DNA of 64,000 nt from Euphorbia lathyris (taxonomy: Eukaryota; Streptophyta; Magnoliopsida; Malpighiales; Euphorbiaceae), in the NCBI RefSeq assembly GCF_963576675.1, contig NC_088917.1, positions 79,842,610 to 79,906,609 of the forward strand, in the 5' to 3' direction. Below, piece after piece: positions 57,946 through 64,000 of this stretch (the first letter of the stretch is position 1; every line of letters begins with the position of its first letter). The notes under the pieces are model-generated. The model was not told the DNA's origin, did not search any database, and saw only the letters and a program-made list of their open reading frames with translations. The position numbers were made by a program, and so were the translations under genes.

Positions 57946-58450
57946 TGATACAGATTGAAAGCGATAAATGAAGGTTTTAATCGTAAACCAACAAAGAGTT
58001 TCTTAGCTAAACTAGAAGGAGTGAATCCCAATAAACAAGGTATAACCTTAGGTTCTCATAGAGAATGATTTTGATTGATAAAAAGTCGTTACATCCTTAC
58101 AAAATGAGGGTTTAAATACCTCCTACTAATGATAATAAAAGACAAGGACTACCCCTACTAGGGTTCCGATAAGGCTATCCATAAAAGGGTAAAATGGGTG
58201 ATACGCCCCGACAATCAGTACAATGGTACAGGTACGGATTGTCAGGGTTGTTGGTGAATTACTTCGGGAGGAAGTAAACCTTAGAGATCCGTCCAGGGTA
58301 GATGTTGATACGCCTTCTGGCGTACTCCTAGATCCACCCCGCTTGTATGTCCTGGGGATCCGCCCTCCTAGGTACAACCTCCGTGGTCTGATGTTTGAGG
58401 ATCCGCCAAAGCGCGCGTGATCAGTGATCCTAGTTAGGATGTCCGCATCA
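57946..58450 (-). repeat. Element A 5' LTR
   Basis: It is the partner of 4393-4902. The U3 dyad TACGCC-TTCT-GGCGTA lies at 58309-58324, and a TATTTAAA box further along the minus strand near 58110. Confidence 0.93.
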
Positions 58451-58544
58451 AAATATCTTTCTTTCTTCTAAAGCTAAACATTTAATTGAAGGCATTACAT
58501 CCATTTAGATTCTCAAAATCATCAATTAGATTTATGAATTATGT

Positions 58545-58840
58545 AAAAATTATCAATTGAGTTCTTGTTATATCCTAAAATTAGAAACAATGACTATTTG
58601 ATATAAATGGTAATTAACTCTGTGTTGGTTCAAAATGAGTTTAAAAAAACAGTCTAAAACTGTTCAACCGAATGCTTTTCGATGAGGCTTCAATTGAAGC
58701 TTTTTGTTTAGAATGGGGATTCGATTGATGATTTTTTATTAGTTCAGGGACCTGATTAATGATTTTGATTGTTTAAGGTCCTAATTGACTTTATAGCCTT
58801 AGTTTAGGAATACAAATGGATATTATGCCTTAATTAAACT
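58545..58840 (+). repeat. Diverged direct repeat, right copy (partner at 250-540)
   Basis: The partner of the left-flank repeat, in the same orientation. The rest of 58456-59101 is AT-rich, without a gene. Confidence 0.6.
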
Positions 58841-59110
58841 TGAGCCACAATTATTTATATTTTTTTCAAATCAAGCCCCTAAACTTTAATTTTTAATTTT
58901 TAAGTCATATTAGACAATGAGAAATGGGCAAAAGCTAAATTTCAACCCCTGCATTTCGCACAATATTGTGACTTGAACCCATGTATTCTAATTTCGACAC
59001 ATTTTGCACTTTTAACATTCGTAAAATCTGACCCTCGGCACAAAACTAATATTCAAATATTAGATTTTTCTGAATAGAAAAAGAATAAAAAAAGAGTTGA
59101 TTACTTTTTC

Positions 59111-59676
59111 GGGTAATTAATTTATTAGTCTTTATATTTTAACAAAACATACTGTTTAGTACTTGTATTTTAAAAAACACACGGTAAGGTCCTAACCTTT
59201 TTCTCGATTAACTGTTTAGTCCCTAACGTTTTTCTCCGTGAATAGTTTAGTCACCGTTAGACTCCCATGAAGATTTTGTTAGTCAATTTGGATTTGAGTC
59301 AAAATCTATTTAAAAAAATAACTACTCTTTATCATAAAATCAAATATACAAAACTATTATCTTCATTGTTTCTCATTTATGTGTTCTTTTTGTTGATTTG
59401 AGTCGATTATGGGTTAGAGATTCAATCATTTCTCCATTTTTTTCATCGCGGATTATGAGAGAAAGACATACAGATGTGAATTACTTTTGACTGATAAATA
59501 GTAAAAGGTAATTTAGTCATTTTTTAATTCATAAATGGTGAAAATTCTAACAAACAGATGGAAGGACTAAATAGTTCATCGAGAAAAATTGTAGAGACCT
59601 TACCGTGTTTTTTTAAAAATACAGGGATTAAACAATATATTTTATCAAAATATAAGGACTAATAAATTAATTACCC
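59111..59676. mobile_element. Mutator-type MITE (566 bp)
   Basis: Terminal inverted repeats of over 100 bp begin GGGTAATTAATTTATTAG at both ends. They are flanked by an exact 9-bp duplication TACTTTTTC (59102-59110 and 59677-59685). A 9-bp TSD with long TIRs and no coding capacity indicates a Mutator-like non-autonomous element. Confidence 0.88.
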
Positions 59677-59820
59677 TACTTTTTCCTTGAGAGCTCTGTT
59701 GGTACTCAAATAGAAAAATCAGCCTGCAACCTCCAATTCCTGACCATGATACAAATTCCCTGATACAAAAAAAAAAAAAAAAAAAAACCGGGTTAAGGTT
59801 AGATGCATAGATCTATTATA

Positions 59821-60362
59821 CAGTTAAACCTCGATAAATGAATGTTCGATAAAGTAATAACCTCGTTTATATAATAAATTATTTCGGTCCCGACTTGGAC
59901 CAATGGACTAAAATAATAAACTCGCTAAATGCATTAAGTAATAAAAATATTTAAATCCTTAAGGGCCCAATGAAAAAATAATTATTGAATTACATACAAA
60001 ATATATATATTTCTTTACTCATTTCAAATGATGAGAAGTCATTGGAGGAGAAAAGAACGTGTACTTAGAATATATCTTCTACCTTTTATAGCTAAATACT
60101 AAACCTTTCCATTTGCTATGTACATAGTGCATTAAGCTTCACCAAAAAACGTCTCTAGATTCAAGTAATACTTTCATAGATGTCTTTTGATTTTTCTTAC
60201 CACATATAATTTATGCATTTTACAATGAAAAATTATCTATAAATAATAAATATTGATTTATCGATAAATGAATAATTTATTCATTTATCGATAAATAAAT
60301 AATCTCGCTTAATGAATATTTTTTTCCGGTTCCAAGGATATGCATTTATCGAGATTTTACTA
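59821..60362. mobile_element. Emigrant/pogo-like MITE (542 bp)
   Basis: The ends CAGTTAAACCTCGATAAATG and TAGTAAAATCTCGATAAATG (inverted) flank a non-coding AT-rich core, with TA on both sides (59819-59820 and 60363-60364). The TIR resembles that of Emigrant/pogo-type Tc1/mariner MITEs. A 23-base A run at about 59766-59787 precedes it. Confidence 0.78.
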
Positions 60363-61054
60363 TACGTATTTCTAATGAACACGCTGAACAAAAGATTCAA
60401 CAATTAGAAAAGAGATCAGATTAAGACTCACAGGCTTTTCTTGTTTAAGTTGCCTATAAATTTGCTATCATGCAACGAGCTTGGAGATTTCGGAAAATGA
60501 CCAGCTTGTTTACCATTCTGGTCCTTATGGAGCACCACGTGTTCTTCCTGTTAGAGATACTTGCCAAGCCAATTAGTTACATCTGAATTAAAAGCTCAAG
60601 CTAATAGTTAAATATCCACTTCATATTAATATCTCACTTCCATCCTTAGACTTTTGAGTTCATGGTTTCTTTCGTCGTCCCAATGCTGAGATAAAAGGCC
60701 CTTTGAACTTGCAGATTCCAATTGATTTTGTTGATGCTTGTAGCTAATTCTTCTCGGGTTTGAATTGACTCAATGAACCAGGTGGTCTCTAAGCTTTGCA
60801 CTCGGATGATCGATTTTATCCTCTGCATAGGTAATTCTGGTTTCCTTCTTTCTCTTCACCATTTTCGGTAACAGCATTTAAGCATTTTCATTCTCAATTG
60901 AAGTTCCGGCTTCAGCTACCTCCTGACCCTGTAACTCAATTTGACCCGCAAAGTTCAATGAATCCGCACCATCTGGCATTCGAATGATTCTCACTTTTAT
61001 ATTACATTTCAGCACCATTTCTATGGAATTCGTGATACTACACATAAACCTTTA
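60363..61054 (-). other. Spacer with a possible gene remnant on the minus strand
   Basis: Base composition is less AT-rich than the surroundings. Two minus-strand stretches look protein-like: about 60650-60830 (MQRIKSIIRVQSLETTWF...) and about 60890-61015 (RIIRMPDGADSLNFAGQI...). They are in different frames and short. No family is recognised. This may be a fragment of a host gene or of an unknown transposon. Confidence 0.3.
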
Positions 61055-61219
61055 GAGCTTGTTTGGATGGAGGTCAATTATAGTAAAGTAGTGTAAGTGA
61101 TTATCTTATTTGTTTTTAGGGTAAATTGAAGAGTAAGGTAGGTGAGGGCATGTGAGGGTAAATGTTCTCTTATTTTTTTTACACCCCAATTTGGGGGTGA
61201 AGCGTGGTTAAATATTTTT

Positions 61220-61806
61220 GGGTTAAGGTATAAAAATACTCCTAACATTTTAGATCAGGAGCAATTTTACCCCTAACGTCTAAAATGGTGCAATTTTACC
61301 TCTAACATTAGAAGCCAAGAGCAATTTTACCCCTAACGTTAATAAATTGGGTCATTTTGAGAAATAATTCATCAAACTGTCTTCTCGGTCATAAATCTTG
61401 TTATCTACACTTCATACGTGTGTCAATTTATCAGTAACAAATTATAAACATTCGTTTGGATGTGAAAAAAATAAAAATAAAAGAAATATACTGTTTTTTT
61501 GTACGGATTAGACAAAAAAAAATTCAAAAAATCCACCAAATTTATCAATATTAATCTCAAATTCTATTATTAAATTATAAAAAACATGAAATCCTTTTTA
61601 GGACGAATTATTATGCAATTGGTACAGAATAATGAACAAAAATATCCGTGTTTTATAATAATGTTTGAAATTGACCTAATTTATCACCGTTAGGGGTAAA
61701 ATTGCTATTGACTTCCAACGTTAGGGGTAAAATTGCACCATTTTAGACGTTAAGGGTAAAATTGCTCCTAGTCCAAAATGTTAGAGGTATTTTTGCACCT
61801 TAACCC
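61220..61806. mobile_element. Second Mutator-type MITE, nested in the Tourist element
   Basis: TIRs of about 140 bp start GGGTTAAGGT at both ends. An exact 9-bp TSD AATATTTTT flanks it (61211-61219 and 61807-61815). The TIRs contain internal repeats of 'gcaattttacccctaacgt' (19 bases), three per arm. Confidence 0.9.
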
Positions 61807-61959
61807 AATATTTTTCTTTACAAAATTACCCTCATTTCTTTTATGTTTCATCCGTATGTTTATCAAATTTTTCTTCTTTTTCTTTTTATTTTTGCTGTCC
61901 TTTTTTCTTCAGTTGTAACTAAAAAAAACTCATATGTCTACACCTCAATTAAAAAAAAA

Positions 61960-62125
61960 AACTAAATTAAACTAAATTCTATCCTCCTCATTAAGGCTGA
62001 TGCTTAATTTAAAAAAAAAAAAACTAAATTAAGATTGATGCTTAATTTCATTAAAAAAAACTAAATTAAGGTAGATGCTTAATTTCATTAAAAAAAACTA
62101 AATTAAAGATTAATGCTTAATTCCA
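61960..62125 (+). repeat. A-rich tandem repeat of about 38 bp, four units
   Basis: Units of the type 'aaaaaaactaaattaa', then 'gatgcttaattt', repeat four times inside the Tourist-like element. Confidence 0.75.
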
Positions 62126-62970
62126 AAACTAATTAATTAATGTTGAAAAAAGTACAAATTTAAGTTTTAGTAACAGAACGAGACACGTAATTAATATTAT
62201 TCCATTAAGTTTTGTCAATTGTACGTAAAATGAGAAATCAGAACTTAACGGAGTAATAGGAAGGACATGTCTAATCCTTTACCTTCAAACCAAACACAAT
62301 TACATTATTCAATCATCACTTACCTTACCTTCCATACAAACACAATAAGTTATTTTATAAATCTCACTTACCGTACCTTACTTTAATTAATACCCATCCA
62401 AACAAGCCCTTAAGCTCTAGCTTGAATATCTTCGAAATGCAACATAAACAGCCAAACCACCTGCAAGCAACGGAATTTTTCATATCTATGTGCCAAAAAG
62501 CAAGACGTGTTTAAATGCCAAAAGTTAAAATTTTAGCCCTTCTACAATTTTGGTACATTTAAACAGACGCGCCAACACGAGATAAAACTATTCTCTCTAA
62601 TCATATAAAAAAAACTATAGGAAAAAGTACAAAAATAAACCTTGTGGTTACACCCATTTTCGAACAACACCCATGTGGTTTAAAAGTTTGCAAAGTGGTG
62701 CCATGTACTTCATTCCGTTAGCAAACATATACCAAATTGACTAACGGTGTTAAAAGTCAAAGGAAAAAGAGTTAATTTGATCCTTATATTTATTTATTTT
62801 TATAAATTGACCCTCTTATTATCTAATTATTACAAAAAACCCCAAAATAAAAAATAAAAATCAAATACACCATCTTCTCCAACTCTCTTTAATTTTTTGT
62901 TTTTTTTCTTTCTCTCTCATCTCTCTTAATTTCTCTCTCTAAAATAAAGCTATCCCCATCAACCCTCTCA

Positions 62971-62975
<5 letters not shown>

Positions 62976-63027
<52 letters not shown>
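62976..63027. repeat. (TA)n microsatellite, left arm
   Basis: About 25 TA units at the inner end of the left inverted arm, matched by about 16 units at 63803-63835 at the inner end of the right arm. Confidence 0.9.
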
Positions 63028-63029
<2 letters not shown>

Positions 63030-63138
63030 CTTTCAACCAATTTCCCCCAATTTCATCATCGTCTACTTCTTTCTCTTCTCTTTTCTCCATTTTCAATCCC
63101 TTTTGCTCACCAGTATCTCTGCAACTCATTCTTAATCA

Positions 63139-63756
63139 TCTCTCTCCATTTTCAATCCCCTTTTCCTCACCTATATCTGCAACTCATTCTTAATCCTCTC
63201 CGCCAATGCAACCGCCTTCACTTTCTTATTCCTCTCCTTCAACTTTCTTCAAGATTTCGGCTTCTCTTCCCCTACCTCCTCCCTCCTCCTTTCCGCCGCC
63301 GGAGGCGTAGTTTACTCCGTCATTCTCGCGAATGCAATCATAATATCTAATTTGGCATTGGTTTTGTCTGGCAGAGAACAATCTGGCGGGTTTCTGCCAT
63401 TTCTTAAGGCGTGTGTGATGATTTGGGGAAGAACTTCGACAGCACTATCAATTGCCTTGCTGGTAAACATGGCCATGGCCGGAATTGAAGCTCTGTTTCA
63501 ATACGGGATTGTGAGTTCATATCATATTGAGGAAACGCCGTCTTGTTTGACGATTATTGAAGGGGTTTTGATTGCTTATATGTGTTCGAATTTGATCGTT
63601 ATTGATACAATTGCTAGTTGTATGTTCTTGAAAAGATGTAAGGAAATTAGTTGTTGCATTGGTCGAGATCGAGATGAAGAAGATGATGAAGAATGGTATG
63701 TTTACCGGATTGAAGTTTTAGGGGAAGATAAAAATGAAGAGCAGGTCAGCTTCAAG
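63139..63756 (+). pseudogene. Plant membrane-protein exon or fragment between inverted arms
   Basis: The frame is open from about 63139 with no ATG before residue about 75, so the N-terminus is elsewhere or missing. Four hydrophobic segments are visible: around TAFTFLFLSFNFL, AGGVVYSVILANAIIIS, TALSIALLVNMAMAGIEALF and IIEGVLIAYMCSNLIVIDTI. An acidic tail (RDRDEEDDEEW) follows. It resembles plant multi-pass membrane proteins of unknown function that share an 'EALFQY' motif; this is from memory of the family style. At 63753 an AAG|GTGTGT could be a splice donor. Reading on gives Tyr-Ile repeats from (TA)n and then the inverted arm. Confidence 0.45.
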
Positions 63757-63799
63757 GTGTGTCATACAAGATTCAATTCAAGCTTTTTCTTCCATTTTT

Positions 63800-63837
<38 letters not shown>

Positions 63838-64000
63838 AAAGTGTTGGGGATAGCTTTATTTGAGAGAGATGAGAGAAAAAGAAGAAAAAAAAAATAAAAA
63901 ATTAAAGAGAGTGGGAGAAGATGGTATATTTGATTTTTATTTTTTATTTTTGGATTTGTTTGTGATAATTAGATAATAAGGGGGTCAATTTATAAAAATA

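Larger units (their letters stand above)
4393..58450 (-). mobile_element. Element A: Ty3/gypsy retrotransposon hosting four insertions
   Basis: Two LTRs of about 505-510 bp (4393-4902 and 57946-58450) bound the element. They are flanked by identical 5-bp duplications AAATA at 4388-4392 and 58451-58455. Order on the minus strand is 5' LTR, initiator-Met tRNA PBS, gag, protease, RT, RNase H, integrase, polypurine tract, 3' LTR. The protein style (RT box YFDDILIYS, compact gag, HHCC integrase, total about 5.6 kb after subtracting insertions B, C, D and E) fits a chromovirus-like lineage; no chromodomain was identified. The LTRs differ at about 20 positions plus several indels, the highest divergence in the window, which fits A being the oldest layer. 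Confidence 0.93.
61055..62409. mobile_element. Tourist-like (PIF/Harbinger) element
   Basis: The ends GAGCTTGTTTGGATGG and GGGCTTGTTTGGATGG (inverted) match the Tourist consensus style. The 3-bp TSD TTA is present at 61052-61054 and 62410-62412. Inverted similarity extends about 110 bp inward. It contains the MITE at 61220-61806; without it the element is about 760 bp and non-coding. Confidence 0.82.
62613..64000. mobile_element. Candidate gene-capturing (Pack-type) element, right end outside window
   Basis: Bases 62793-62962 reappear inverted at about 63842-64000 with over 90 percent identity in the outer 100 bases. Both arms end internally in (TA)n runs (62976-63027 and 63803-63835). Between the arms lies a coding exon of host type. 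The visible arm is about 160-200 bp and is cut by the window edge. The left end is presumed near 62613, where a 'ggaaaaagtacaaaaataaa' transposon-like start is seen. Superfamily and TSD cannot be checked here. Confidence 0.55.

Overview
The window is intergenic DNA of a flowering plant, probably a eudicot; I cannot name the species. Nearly every base belongs to a transposable element. The families are plant-typical: chromovirus-like, Tat-lineage and Athila-like Ty3/gypsy elements, a Ty1/copia element, an RTE-type LINE, and Tourist-, Emigrant- and Mutator-like MITEs. No RNA gene was seen. The only possible host coding sequence is a membrane-protein exon at the right edge and a weak fragment near 60.7-61.0 kb.

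The core (4393-58450) is one nested stack. Element A is a Ty3/gypsy element on the minus strand (TSD AAATA). It is only about 5.6 kb once its four insertions are subtracted. From right to left its genes are cut by: B, a solo copia LTR inside the gag zinc knuckle (54670-56703); C, a pol-less Athila-like element between RT and RNase H (44193-53081, TSD GGGGC); E, a very large Tat-lineage element between RNase H and integrase (15397-43632, TSD TCAGG); and D, a second pol-less Athila-like element near the integrase C-terminus (5122-14391, TSD GTCTC/ATCTC). E is itself interrupted in gag by F, a Ty1/copia element (21181-30531, TSD CTTAC). B is a solo LTR of the same family as F.

Left flank (1-4392): AT-rich DNA with degraded repeats, then a 5'-truncated, mutated RTE LINE on the minus strand. 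Right flank (58456-64000): a 566-bp MITE with a 9-bp TSD, an Emigrant-like MITE with TA TSD, a Tourist-like element (TTA TSD) carrying a second 9-bp-TSD MITE, and a candidate gene-capturing element whose long inverted arms bracket the membrane-protein exon and run off the window.

Three things deserve most attention. (1) E carries three extra capsid-like modules between its gag zinc knuckle and protease, making four in all. (2) E carries a gene on the opposite strand behind pol, with its own TATA box, a CT-rich leader, five exons with consensus splice sites, and a product resembling a plant mobile domain plus a coiled coil. D and C likewise carry an Athila ORF-1 gene that seems to have its own promoter. 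(3) All four Ty3/gypsy families have different but analogous GC-rich dyad motifs in U3 just upstream of the TATA box, arranged as arrays in C, D and E. All domain calls are by eye; no database search was run.
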